Origin: Octadecabacter sp.
Lineage (GTDB): Bacteria; Pseudomonadota; Alphaproteobacteria; Rhodobacterales; Rhodobacteraceae
Assembly (NCBI GenBank): GCA_017886375.1
Contig: JAGGNB010000113.1
Coordinates: 1 to 64,000 of the forward strand
Direction: 5' to 3'
DNA length: 64,000 nt
In this document: positions 9,022 to 17,468 of the stretch, in pieces
How the letters are laid out: the number at the start of each line of letters is the position of its first letter
How positions within the stretch are numbered: position 1 is the first letter of the stretch
Notes under the pieces: model-generated
Database searches by the model: none
What the model was told of the DNA's origin: nothing
The model's input: only the letters and a program-made list of their open reading frames with translations
Position numbers and translations under genes: made by a program

Positions 9022-9822
9022 TCAGAAATGGCCCATTTCTGCAAGCATAGCTTCAATTTTAGGTACGTCTTGTGGGTTATTCAGCTCCCAAAACTGGCGA
9101 CCTCGGGCTTCAACCTCAACACACAGCATATGCGCGCCGCGTTCCAGAAACCGCAGCTGCTCAAGACCCTCTAGATGTTCCAGCGGCCCCGAAGCCCAGC
9201 GCGGATAAGCGGCCAATGCGGACGGGCGGTAGGCATAAACCCCAACATGATGGAACACTGGGGTTTCGTCTGCATCATCAAACTCTTGGCCCGTGTAAGG
9301 AATCACTTCTTTCGAGAAGAACAGCGCATTGTGGTCGGCCCCGAACACCGCCGTGGTGCCGCCAACACGTCCCTGACGGCGATCATTCAGCAGACCGTTC
9401 AACGCGCGACCATCGCAGCGCAGCACGGGGGTTGCGACTTCGGCTACTGGATGCGCAGACAGACCAGCTACAAGGTCTTCGATAAACCAAGCGGGCGTAA
9501 GCGGTGCATCGCCTTGCAGGTTCACAACGATATCGTACCCGCCGCCCAATTTGTCCAAAGCTTCAGCGCAACGCTCGGTGCCGTTTTTACAGTCTGTCGA
9601 TGTCATAACGACCTCAGCACCAAACGCTTCTGCCACAGATTTAATCCGGTCATCGTCTGTTGCGACAACGACACGGTCCACGCCCGTAACACCCTGCGCT
9701 GCGTCCCATGATCGCTGGATCAGGCTTCGAGATTCACCCGTCGCGCCGCGCAGTTCAACCAACGGCTTTCCCGGATAACGTGTCGAAGCATAGCGGGCGG
9801 GAATGACAACAAGGACCTTCAT
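9022..9822 (-). CDS. kdsB: 3-deoxy-manno-octulosonate cytidylyltransferase (CMP-Kdo synthetase)
   Basis: A 266-residue enzyme that activates Kdo with CTP for lipid A-core or for Kdo-linked capsule anchors. It shows the KdsB pattern VVIPARYASTRYPGKPLVEL at the start, a VVATDD motif, NLQGDAPL (the family's NVQGDEP variant) and the HVGVYAYR region. The variant Asp-Ala in place of Asp-Glu-Pro in the NLQGD motif and the generous length are seen in Roseobacter-group capsule-associated KdsB copies, so a capsule role rather than core lipopolysaccharide is possible. Its ATG overlaps the cysQ stop by one base (TAATG). Confidence 0.88.
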   Translation of the reverse strand: MKVLVVIPARYASTRYPGKPLVELRGATGESRSLIQRSWDAAQGVTGVDRVVVATDDDRIKSVAEAFGAEVVMTSTDCKNGTERCAEALDKLGGGYDIVVNLQGDAPLTPAWFIEDLVAGLSAHPVAEVATPVLRCDGRALNGLLNDRRQGRVGGTTAVFGADHNALFFSKEVIPYTGQEFDDADETPVFHHVGVYAYRPSALAAYPRWASGPLEHLEGLEQLRFLERGAHMLCVEVEARGRQFWELNNPQDVPKIEAMLAEMGHF

Positions 9823-10619
9823 TACGGAAGCTTCAGATCAATACCGGGCGCATAGGCGATAAAGAACGGGTTGGCGAAATCTTCTTTGCCATATGTCAGC
9901 GGCGTGTGGTCATCGAACCGCACAACATGACCGCCCGCACCTGACAAGACCGCGTGACCAGCGGCTGTGTCCCATTCCATCGTCCGGCCAACACGTGGGT
10001 ACAGATCCGCCTCGCCCGTTGCGACCAGACAGAATTTCAATGAAGATCCTGCACTTTTCATGTCATTTACGGCGTATTTATTGATGTAATCATCCGTCGC
10101 CTGATCGCGGTGCGATTTGGATGCGACGACCATCAAGCCCGTATTGTCTGGCGCGGAAACAGAGATCGGGACCGTTGTGCCCACCGTATTCTTGTCCAGC
10201 TCACCAACTTCTTCAACAGAAACGCCCGTCGCGTTGGTATAAAACAACCGCCCCTTGGCAGGTGCGTAAACAACACCACGAAGCGGCACACCATCATGAA
10301 CATAGGCGATGTTCACAGTAAAATCGCCACGACGGTGAATGAATTCTTTGGTGCCATCCAGCGGATCGACGATCAGGAATGTGTTGGCCGTCACGCTGTG
10401 ACTTTCGGCCTGTTCTTCAGTCACAAGCGCTACGTCAGGAAACGCGGCCCGCAATCCAGCAGAAATATGCGCGTCCGCCGCTTCGTCGGCGGCCGTAACC
10501 GGGCTGTCGTCACTTTTTGAACGCACGTCAAAATCATCGGAATTATAGATGTCCATGATGATATCGCCTGCTTCCAGCGAAAGTTTCCGCATCACTTCTG
10601 TCAACTTGTCGAAATCCAT
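9822..10619 (-). CDS. cysQ: 3'(2'),5'-bisphosphate nucleotidase CysQ
   Basis: A 265-residue member of the inositol monophosphatase superfamily. CysQ hydrolyses PAP, the by-product of PAPS-dependent sulfotransfer and of sulfate reduction, to AMP. Metal-binding motifs are visible: VTEEQ, then DPLDGTKEF (IHRRGDF following), and EWDTAAGHAVL near the C-terminus. The ATG at 10619 is chosen; a GTG one codon earlier is also possible, and AGGAG lies upstream. Pairing with kdsB and a nearby sulfotransferase-like gene suggests PAP clearance for glycan sulfation (inference). Confidence 0.9.
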   Translation of the reverse strand: MDFDKLTEVMRKLSLEAGDIIMDIYNSDDFDVRSKSDDSPVTAADEAADAHISAGLRAAFPDVALVTEEQAESHSVTANTFLIVDPLDGTKEFIHRRGDFTVNIAYVHDGVPLRGVVYAPAKGRLFYTNATGVSVEEVGELDKNTVGTTVPISVSAPDNTGLMVVASKSHRDQATDDYINKYAVNDMKSAGSSLKFCLVATGEADLYPRVGRTMEWDTAAGHAVLSGAGGHVVRFDDHTPLTYGKEDFANPFFIAYAPGIDLKLP

Positions 10620-10766
10620 CACACTGCTCCTGCATAATACTTGTTCACGGGTGTTTTCATTGATCCGTTAAATTTGACCCCTTATGGTGCGATGCTAAAG
10701 GATCATCAAGAATTTCATGCCAAATTAGGCATTCAACCGCATAAGACCAAGACTGGCAGGCCAATA

Positions 10767-11588
10767 ATGTTCGAAGTACAGCGCCCCAAGACCCGTTCGC
10801 GTTCAGCGTTCAGCATGTTAGAATTGATCTATCATTCCATTGTACGTGAAATCCGCAAAGACCACAGGAATGCGGTCGTCGGACTGATTATGAACATGAT
10901 TCAAACGATCGTTTTTGTGGCCGCGTTCTATTTCATGTTCTCTGTTCTGGGCCTAAAAGGCTCAGCGATCCGTGGCGACTTCCTGCTTTATATCATGTCG
11001 GGCATCTTCTTGTTCATCACGCACACCAAGGCGATGGGCGCAGTGCTCGGCGCCGAAGGTCCGGCGTCCGCAATGATGAAACATGCGCCGATGAACACGA
11101 TTGTATCAATCACATCTGCTGCAATTGCAGCACTCTATACCCAAGTGCTGTCGATGTGCGTTGTTCTCTACCTTTATCACGCAACTTTTGGTCCAATCAC
11201 GATTGTTGATCCCATTGGCGCCATGGGAACTTTGCTGCTGGCTTGGTTTTCAGGCGTGGCAGTTGGCATGATCTTTTTATCCATCAAGCCATGGTTTCCC
11301 GGCTTCGTATCAATTGCATCGTCTATCTATGCCCGTGCCAACATGATTGCCTCCGGCAAAATGTTCGTCGCGAACTCGTTGCCTGGTTTCATGCTGCCTA
11401 TCTTTGATTGGAACCCGCTGTTTCACTGCATCGACCAAGCGCGCGGGTACGTTTTTATCAACTACAATCCGCATTTCACCTCTATCAGCTACCCGATAAA
11501 AGTGTCGATTATCCTGATTATGGTTGGCCTTATGCTGGAATTTTATACCCGCAAGAACGCATCTGTCAGTTGGGATGCCGCAAGGTGA
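10767..11588 (+). CDS. Polysaccharide-export type ABC transporter permease (KpsM/ABC-2 family)
   Basis: A 273-residue integral membrane protein with about six hydrophobic segments, in the pattern of ABC-2 permeases that export capsule or O-antigen (FAAFYFMFSVLGL-like helices, a cytoplasmic amphipathic N-terminus SMLELIYHSIVREIRKDHR, and a C-terminal GLMLEFYTRK). The frame is open from 10641, but the ATG at 10767 has GGCAGG six bases upstream and gives the family's usual length. No ATP-binding partner (KpsT-like) or KpsE-like protein lies nearby. It diverges from cysQ and fits export of the polymer made by the facing genes (inference). Confidence 0.8.
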   Translation: MFEVQRPKTRSRSAFSMLELIYHSIVREIRKDHRNAVVGLIMNMIQTIVFVAAFYFMFSVLGLKGSAIRGDFLLYIMSGIFLFITHTKAMGAVLGAEGPASAMMKHAPMNTIVSITSAAIAALYTQVLSMCVVLYLYHATFGPITIVDPIGAMGTLLLAWFSGVAVGMIFLSIKPWFPGFVSIASSIYARANMIASGKMFVANSLPGFMLPIFDWNPLFHCIDQARGYVFINYNPHFTSISYPIKVSIILIMVGLMLEFYTRKNASVSWDAAR

Positions 11589-12181
11589 AATGTCTCGTCA
11601 CAGCATTTTTCTTCATGCTTTCCGGGACGTTTGCGAATTCACAATCACTGCCAGAACGTTACATGGTCGCAGATGTGGCCAGTGACGATGTCCTGAACAT
11701 TCGCGACGAGCCCGCCGCGTCGTCAGAGATAATTGGTGAACTTGGCCCCTACACCCTGAATGTAGAAGTCCTGCGCACGCTGGATGGCTGGGGCTATGTC
11801 GGCGCTGTTGAACGATCTGGTTGGGTTTCGATGCGGTTCCTCGCGCCCAATCCGCCACCTGAAAACGAAATCCCACGCCCCATGTCATGTTTCGGTACCG
11901 AACCGTTCTGGAATGTCTCTTTCTATCCGCGTGGCGCTGAATACAACGCCATGGGCGAAGCCCGACGCGACCTGACAATCCTTCGCGAAGGCGTGGCAGA
12001 CAACGGTTACATCGTTGAGGCTCAAGAAGGCCCGGCTTTGACCCGTACCATCATCATCAATGCCCTGCCTTGCAGCGACGGGATGTCAGATCGAAACTTC
12101 GGCATGTCGATGTCCATGTTCATTCAAACCCCTGACGGAAATGACCTGCGGACCGGTTGCTGCACCATGCAAGTAAACTAG
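11585..12181 (+). CDS. Secreted SH3-domain protein with C-terminal lipoprotein-like domain
   Basis: A 198-residue exported protein starting with GTG that overlaps the permease stop (GTGA), so it is probably co-translated with it. Residues 1-20 are a signal peptide (hydrophobic CLVTAFFFMLSGTFA). Residues about 25-90 form a bacterial SH3 domain (VLNIRDEPAASSEIIGEL, then GWGYVGAVERSGWVSMRFL). The C-terminal part (about 95-198) with the CFGTEPFW motif resembles a domain found in secreted COG3650-type proteins; its conserved cysteines and the ending GCCTMQVN suggest disulfides. Function unknown; SH3b domains often bind peptidoglycan. Confidence 0.75.
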   Translation: MKCLVTAFFFMLSGTFANSQSLPERYMVADVASDDVLNIRDEPAASSEIIGELGPYTLNVEVLRTLDGWGYVGAVERSGWVSMRFLAPNPPPENEIPRPMSCFGTEPFWNVSFYPRGAEYNAMGEARRDLTILREGVADNGYIVEAQEGPALTRTIIINALPCSDGMSDRNFGMSMSMFIQTPDGNDLRTGCCTMQVN

Positions 12182-12539
12182 CGCCGCGCGTCGTCTGCGA
12201 AAGCCGAAGTAATAAGTTTTGCATGGATATCGACGATAGACGACAGGCCGCTCTTATCGCTTAGAAAGCGAAACCTTCCCCGAGAACGCCCTCATTGTTT
12301 TCTTGCGCCTTATCAGAGCCGCGATCCTTGTCGTGCCATTCGCCTGAAGACGGTGAAACAGCGACGCTGATAGGAAGGGATCGATAACCGACTGGCTTGA
12401 ACTCGAACAGTCGCTCGCCCCACAAGCTAACCAATTCCGGACCCTGCCGCTGGGGACTGTGTCAGGCTGTCGCATTGTTGATTGTGACGCCTGCACCAGA
12501 TGGTTCTCTTCAATAACGTTTACAACTGGGAAAAGTGAT
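12182..12539 (+). other. Non-coding stretch after the SH3 gene
   Basis: These 358 bp hold no gene I can support. A short perfect hairpin (TCGCTT-AGA-AAGCGA, 12257-12271) is visible. The frame of the following small ORF is open back to a TGA at 12354, with an in-frame GTG near 12458, so a slightly longer peptide is possible. No tRNA-like or known RNA signature was recognised. Confidence 0.4.
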
Positions 12540-12623
12540 ATGTTCAAGGGTCTAGGAATTTCAATTGCCATCATCTGTCTTGGCATGGTTGGTTTGCCGT
12601 TGCTGTTGCTAGCCATTGGCTAG
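12540..12623 (+). CDS. Putative 27-residue membrane peptide
   Basis: ATG at 12540 opens a 27-codon frame ending in TAG. The product is a single hydrophobic helix (GLGISIAIICLGMVGLPLL) with one lysine near the N-terminus, the typical pattern of a small single-pass membrane protein. GGGAAAAG lies about five bases upstream as a plausible ribosome binding site. It lies just before alkB, which is convergent. I do not recognise a family, and a chance frame of this length cannot be excluded. Confidence 0.45.
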   Translation: MFKGLGISIAIICLGMVGLPLLLLAIG

Positions 12624-12705
12624 TAACCTTGAACCCCTCGAGTGGAAGGCCGTTTTCAAGAATTGCGGCACCTTTGGGCTGACAGCAAAAATTTAGAAAT
12701 GGCGC

Positions 12706-13356
12706 CTACGTCACCACCCGTAATGTCAGATTGATGCGCCCACCACCTGACAACAAAGTTGATGACCCCGCCCGCGTTTTGTCGATTCCGTGGTAGATCA
12801 GGCGCGCGTCGCCGCCCATCACCACCACATCACCTGACTTTAACCAAATTGATTCGGTCTTGCCGCCACGCGTCGTGTTGCCAATACGAAACAAACCGTC
12901 GTCGCCCAAAGACACAGACACAACAGGTTCACCAAACTCAGTCTCATCGCGGTCCTGATGCATCCCCATCTTCGCCGCTTCGCGATAGAGGTTCACCAAA
13001 CAACACTCCGGCGCACGCGCAGATGCGGACACCCGTCCCCAAACATCCAGAATTGACGCCGGAATCGCGGGCCATGGCGCACCATTCGGGTGAACTTCCG
13101 AATATCGATAGCCAGATCGGTCAGAAAACCAGCCAAACCGCCCGGCGCTGGTCATTTGCACCGACATCGGCTTGCCATAGGGTGTCATTGGCGAAAACAG
13201 TGGCGCTGCGGCAACAATCCCCCGAATATCACTGACCATTGCTTCTTGTGCAGGCCGATCAAGCAGTCCTTGCCAGACTTGAACCCCACGTAAGTCCACT
13301 GTTGGACGTCCTATAATCATCTGTTCACCATTTTTACGCATTACCCACTGTGACAT
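12706..13356 (-). CDS. alkB: AlkB-type 2-oxoglutarate/Fe(II)-dependent dioxygenase
   Basis: A 216-residue homolog of AlkB, which removes alkyl lesions (1-methyladenine, 3-methylcytosine) from nucleic acids by oxidative demethylation. Iron ligands are visible: HQD (His133, Asp135) in MGMHQDRDE and His189 in [10 protein letters not shown]. The 2-oxoglutarate-binding arginines follow in RINLTLR (207-213). The start is upstream-facing to dnaK; the two promoters share about 130 bp. The length is typical. Not part of an ada operon here. Confidence 0.93.
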   Translation of the reverse strand: MSQWVMRKNGEQMIIGRPTVDLRGVQVWQGLLDRPAQEAMVSDIRGIVAAAPLFSPMTPYGKPMSVQMTSAGRFGWFSDRSGYRYSEVHPNGAPWPAIPASILDVWGRVSASARAPECCLVNLYREAAKMGMHQDRDETEFGEPVVSVSLGDDGLFRIGNTTRGGKTESIWLKSGDVVVMGGDARLIYHGIDKTRAGSSTLLSGGGRINLTLRVVT

Positions 13357-13359
13357 AGG

Positions 13360-13388
13360 TTGCAGCCCCTATTTGCCACACCTATATA
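13360..13388 (+). promoter_or_regulatory. Putative dnaK promoter
   Basis: TTGCAG (13360-13365) and TATATA (13383-13388) are separated by 17 bp, about 100 bp before the dnaK ATG. Read another way, GTTGCAGCCC with CCTATAT resembles the heat-shock sigma-32 pattern of alphaproteobacteria. Which sigma factor uses it cannot be told from sequence. Confidence 0.4.
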
Positions 13389-13491
13389 CACTGCGATCCG
13401 AATGGGGGCTCCCCGTTCAACAACACAACCATTGGCACGGGTGCCGGAACGGGTCCGCGCCGCCTCACATCGCCTCGAAAGGGATTTGAAC

Positions 13492-15393
13492 ATGGCTAAA
13501 GTAATTGGCATCGACCTCGGAACCACCAACTCTTGTGTGGCTATCATGGACGGCTCGCAGCCCCGCGTTATCGAAAACGCAGAAGGCGCGCGCACGACAC
13601 CATCTATTGTCGCATTCACAGACGACGAACGCCTCGTGGGTCAACCCGCGAAACGTCAAGCGGTCACAAACCCAGAAAACACCATTTTTGGTGTGAAGCG
13701 TCTTGTCGGTCGCCGCAATGACGACGCGCATCTTGCTAAAGACAAAAAGAACCTGCCGTTCAACGTCATCGACGGCGGCAATGGCGATGCATGGATCGAA
13801 GCCCGCGGTGAGAAATACTCCCCCGCCCAGATCTCTGCCGTCATCCTGCAGAAGATGAAAGAAACCGCTGAAAGCTATCTCGGCGAAGAAGTCACGCAGG
13901 CCGTCATCACGGTTCCTGCTTACTTCAACGACGCCCAGCGTCAGGCCACCAAAGACGCCGGTAAAATTGCCGGCCTCGAAGTGCTTCGTATTATCAACGA
14001 GCCAACGGCCGCGGCACTTGCCTATGGTCTCGACAAAAAAGAGACCCAAACCATTGCGGTTTATGACCTTGGTGGCGGTACGTTCGACGTGACGATTCTG
14101 GAAATCGACGACGGTCTGTTCGAAGTGAAATCCACCAACGGCGATACATTCCTCGGCGGTGAAGACTTCGACATGCGCATCGTTAACTACCTTGCCGACG
14201 AATTCAAAAAGTCCAACGGCGTTGATCTGAAGAAAGACAAGATGGCGCTTCAGCGCCTCAAGGAAGCTGCAGAAAAAGCAAAGATCGAATTGTCCTCTGC
14301 CAGCCAGACAGAAATCAACCAGCCGTTCATCTCGATGGGCAAAGATGGCTCCCCACTGCACATGGTCATGAAACTGACCCGTGCAAAGCTGGAAAGCCTC
14401 GTTGGCGATTTGATCAAAGCATCGATGAAACCATGCGCGGCTGCGTTGAAAGACGCGGGCCTTACGACCAAAGACATCGACGAAGTCGTCCTCGTTGGCG
14501 GTATGACACGCATGCCAAAAGTCATCGAAGAAGTGACCAAGTTCTTCGGCAAGGAACCACATAAAGGTGTGAACCCTGACGAAGTTGTCGCCATGGGTGC
14601 GGCTATTCAGGCTGGTGTTCTTCAGGGCGACGTCAAAGACGTGGTTCTGCTGGACGTCACACCATTGTCCTTGGGTATCGAAACCCTTGGCGGTGTCTTC
14701 ACACGCTTGATCGACCGCAACACAACGATCCCAACGAAAAAGAGCCAGGTCTTTTCGACCGCCGAAGACAACCAGAACGCAGTGACGATCCGTGTGTTCC
14801 AAGGTGAACGGGAAATGGCTGCCGACAACAAAATGCTTGGCCAGTTCAACCTCGAAAGCATCCCACCCGCACCGCGCGGCATGCCCCAAATCGAAGTAAC
14901 CTTCGACATCGATGCCAACGGCATCGTGTCGGTTGGCGCATCCGACAAAGGGACCGGCAAGGAGCAGACGATCACGATCCAAGCTTCTGGTGGTTTGTCC
15001 GATGAAGACATCGAACAAATGGTACGCGACGCGGAAGAAAATGCCGAGGCCGACAAAGATCGCAAGGAACTTGTCGAAGCCAGGAACCAAGCGGAAAGCC
15101 TGATCCATTCGACTGAAAAGTCGATGGAAGAGCATGCGGACAAAGTCGATCCAACCACAATTGAGGCGATTGAACTGTCCATCGCAGCGTTGAAGGACGA
15201 TCTGGAAAACGAAGACGCGGGTAAGATCAAGTCCGGCATCCAGAACGTGACCGAATCGGCGATGAAGCTGGGCGAGGCGATCTACAAGACCGCACAGCAA
15301 GAAGCTGGCGAAGTTGAGCCCGACGTAGCCGCAGCCGACGAAGATATCGTCGATGCAGACTTCGAAGACCTCGACAGCGACAAGCGCGCCTAA
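13492..15393 (+). CDS. dnaK: Molecular chaperone DnaK (Hsp70)
   Basis: A 633-residue Hsp70. The ATPase domain begins at once with [18 protein letters not shown]; phosphate-binding [12 protein letters not shown] and the [13 protein letters not shown] motif follow, then the substrate-binding domain and a helical lid ending in [13 protein letters not shown]. The frame is open from 13360, but the ATG at 13492 matches the universal DnaK start and has GAAAGGGA upstream. Folding and heat-shock chaperone, working with DnaJ encoded 70 bp downstream. A stable hairpin lies between the two genes. Confidence 0.98.
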   Translation: MAKVIGIDLGTTNSCVAIMDGSQPRVIENAEGARTTPSIVAFTDDERLVGQPAKRQAVTNPENTIFGVKRLVGRRNDDAHLAKDKKNLPFNVIDGGNGDAWIEARGEKYSPAQISAVILQKMKETAESYLGEEVTQAVITVPAYFNDAQRQATKDAGKIAGLEVLRIINEPTAAALAYGLDKKETQTIAVYDLGGGTFDVTILEIDDGLFEVKSTNGDTFLGGEDFDMRIVNYLADEFKKSNGVDLKKDKMALQRLKEAAEKAKIELSSASQTEINQPFISMGKDGSPLHMVMKLTRAKLESLVGDLIKASMKPCAAALKDAGLTTKDIDEVVLVGGMTRMPKVIEEVTKFFGKEPHKGVNPDEVVAMGAAIQAGVLQGDVKDVVLLDVTPLSLGIETLGGVFTRLIDRNTTIPTKKSQVFSTAEDNQNAVTIRVFQGEREMAADNKMLGQFNLESIPPAPRGMPQIEVTFDIDANGIVSVGASDKGTGKEQTITIQASGGLSDEDIEQMVRDAEENAEADKDRKELVEARNQAESLIHSTEKSMEEHADKVDPTTIEAIELSIAALKDDLENEDAGKIKSGIQNVTESAMKLGEAIYKTAQQEAGEVEPDVAAADEDIVDADFEDLDSDKRA

Positions 15394-15409
15394 GCTTTGG
15401 TGAAATTTC

Positions 15410-15437
15410 GGGACCGGCCCACGATAGGGCCGGTCCC
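15410..15437 (+). terminator. dnaK-dnaJ intergenic hairpin
   Basis: Perfect 11-bp GC-rich inverted repeat (GGGACCGGCCC / GGGCCGGTCCC) with a six-base loop, 17 bp after the dnaK stop. No T-run follows, so it is more likely a partial terminator or an mRNA-stabilising 3' structure that lets dnaK exceed dnaJ. Confidence 0.6.
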
Positions 15438-15463
15438 GTCCTTCCCAAAAGGGGAATCTGGTC

Positions 15464-16609
15464 ATGTCAAAACGCGATTACTATGAGATTCTGGGTCTCT
15501 CAAAGGGCGCAAGCGCCGATGAGATCAAAAAGGGCTATCGCCAAAAGGCGAAAGAACTTCACCCTGACCGAAATACAGACAAACCAGACGCAGAAGGTCA
15601 GTTCAAAGAAGCTGGCGAAGCCTACGAAGTCCTGAAAAATGCTGACAAAAAGGCGGCGTATGATCGGTATGGTCACGCTGCATTTGAAGGCGGAATGGGC
15701 GGTGGCGGCGGACGGCCCGGCGCGGGCGGTCAAGGCGACTTTGGGTCTGCGTTCTCCGACATTTTCGACGACCTGTTTGGCAACATGGGCGGTGCGCGTG
15801 GCGCTGGCCGCCAATCACGCGCGTCGCGTGGCAATGACCTACGCTACAACTTGCGTGTTACCTTAGAAGAGGCCTTCGCTGGCCTGCAAAAAACGGTCAC
15901 CGTCCCAACGGCTGTTGGATGCGGATCGTGCAAAGGCACGGGCGCGGAGGGCGGATCTGAACCCCAGACATGCCCCACGTGTTCCGGCATGGGCAAAGTG
16001 CGCGCGCAACAAGGTTTCTTTACCGTCGAACGCACCTGTCCGACTTGTAATGGCATGGGTCAGACGATCAAAAATCCATGTCATGAATGTCATGGCGCAG
16101 GCCGTGTCGAAAAAGAAAAATCGCTTTCCGTTAACATCCCTGCAGGTGTCGAAACCGGCACACGAATCCGTCTTGCAGGCGAAGGCGAAGCTGGCATGCG
16201 CGGCGGTCCGACAGGCGATCTTTATATCTTCATCGAAGTACGCGACCACGACCTGTTTGAACGCGACGTCAATAATCTATTCTGTCGCGTGCCAGTCTCT
16301 ATGGCGACCGCAGCACTTGGTGGCGATATTGAGGTTCCCACAATCGACGGTGGCCGTTCTCGTGTGAAAATCCCTGCTGGGTCACAATCAGGTCGCCAAA
16401 TGCGTTTGCGCGCCAAAGGAATGCCAGCCCTGCGCGGCGGTGGGCCAGGTGACATGTTCATCGAAATGGCAGTCGAAACTCCCGTAAACCTAACGGGTAA
16501 GCAAAAAGAACTACTGCGCGAATTCGAAGACTTGGCGAGCGACAACAACCCGCAAAGCTCTAGCTTCTTCAAATCAGTAAAGTCTTTTTGGGAGTCGATG
16601 AAGGGGTAA
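15464..16609 (+). CDS. dnaJ: Co-chaperone DnaJ (Hsp40)
   Basis: A 381-residue type I DnaJ that stimulates DnaK ATP hydrolysis and delivers clients. The J-domain with HPD (residues 33-35) is followed by a Gly-rich stretch ([14 protein letters not shown]) and a zinc domain with four CxxCxGxG repeats ([32 protein letters not shown]), then the C-terminal substrate domains. AAGGGG precedes the ATG at good spacing. Same strand as dnaK; probably partial read-through from it. Confidence 0.97.
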   Translation: MSKRDYYEILGLSKGASADEIKKGYRQKAKELHPDRNTDKPDAEGQFKEAGEAYEVLKNADKKAAYDRYGHAAFEGGMGGGGGRPGAGGQGDFGSAFSDIFDDLFGNMGGARGAGRQSRASRGNDLRYNLRVTLEEAFAGLQKTVTVPTAVGCGSCKGTGAEGGSEPQTCPTCSGMGKVRAQQGFFTVERTCPTCNGMGQTIKNPCHECHGAGRVEKEKSLSVNIPAGVETGTRIRLAGEGEAGMRGGPTGDLYIFIEVRDHDLFERDVNNLFCRVPVSMATAALGGDIEVPTIDGGRSRVKIPAGSQSGRQMRLRAKGMPALRGGGPGDMFIEMAVETPVNLTGKQKELLREFEDLASDNNPQSSSFFKSVKSFWESMKG

Positions 16610-16660
16610 GCCTCGCTCGTCGTTAACCATGCGGTAATGGAATCAGAGCAAGGTGGGGGC

Positions 16661-17458
16661 ATGAAACATGCCTCCGCCTTTGCCGAAGCCCCGCTTCTAT
16701 CGCTCGATACTGCGACCCCGATCACACTTGACCGTGATGAAGTCGACAGTGTCCCAGCGCTACTGTCCAGTAAATCTGGTAAACAACCGTCATATCTTGC
16801 CGATCATCGCAAACGGCTGCGCCACCGCTTTCTCACGGGTGGGGCCGCTGCCATGCCAGATTATGAAATCCTCGAGCTCACGCTGTTTCGCGCGATCCCG
16901 CGACAGGATGTTAAACCGCTTGCGCGGCTGTTGATTGAAACGTTTGGCGATCTCAACGGGGTCCTCTCGGCCCCCATTGCGCGGCTGGAACGGGTCCACG
17001 GGGTAGGCCCCGCCGTCGCACTTGAACTAAAAGTCATGGAGACCGTGACCCACCGAATGGCCCGCGCGAAAGTGATGCAGCGCCACGTCATCAGTTCATG
17101 GGATGCCGTGCTGGATTACTGCCATACGGTTATGGCGCACCGCGACACAGAACAATTCCGCGTTCTGTTCCTCGATCGCAAAAATGTCCTCATCGCAGAT
17201 GAGGCGCAAGGCAACGGCACGGTTGATCACGTCCCAGTTTACCCGCGCGAGGTCGTTAAACGCGCACTGGAACTCAACGCCTCATCGCTGATCCTCGTGC
17301 ACAACCACCCATCAGGCGATCCGACCCCATCCAACGAAGACATCGCAATGACGATGCAAATCCATGACGCGGCTAAGGCGTTGAACATCTCACTGCACGA
17401 CCACCTTATTATCGGCCGGTCACGTGAGCTCAGCTTCAAATCCCAGGGTCTGATCTAG
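16661..17458 (+). CDS. radC: RadC family protein (MPN/JAMM domain)
   Basis: A 265-residue RadC/YicR family protein. An N-terminal helix-hairpin-helix-like part (LERVHGVGPAVALELK) precedes the MPN domain with the JAMM metal motif LVHNHPSGDPTPSNED. The name comes from an old E. coli assignment; the real function is unsettled, and it is not a demonstrated recombination enzyme. The ATG at 16661 has AAGGTGGGGG directly upstream; an in-frame ATG at 16637 would add eight residues. It is convergent with the OmpA-fusion gene, 10 bp apart. Confidence 0.9.
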   Translation: MKHASAFAEAPLLSLDTATPITLDRDEVDSVPALLSSKSGKQPSYLADHRKRLRHRFLTGGAAAMPDYEILELTLFRAIPRQDVKPLARLLIETFGDLNGVLSAPIARLERVHGVGPAVALELKVMETVTHRMARAKVMQRHVISSWDAVLDYCHTVMAHRDTEQFRVLFLDRKNVLIADEAQGNGTVDHVPVYPREVVKRALELNASSLILVHNHPSGDPTPSNEDIAMTMQIHDAAKALNISLHDHLIIGRSRELSFKSQGLI

Positions 17459-17468
17459 TGTGTCTGAT

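Noticed and set aside
10641-10766. 42-residue N-terminal extension of the polysaccharide permease
   Set aside because: The ATG at 10767 has a ribosome binding site and gives the usual family length; the extension lacks family similarity.
12254-12616. 120-codon minus-strand frame in the gap before alkB
   Set aside because: Composition (Ser, Arg, Met rich) is not protein-like, and no ribosome binding site is seen; the opposite-strand peptide is a better candidate.
13465-15465. 666-codon open frame on the strand opposite dnaK
   Set aside because: It is the well-known long antisense frame that arises from dnaK codon usage; no ribosome binding site or conserved motif supports it.
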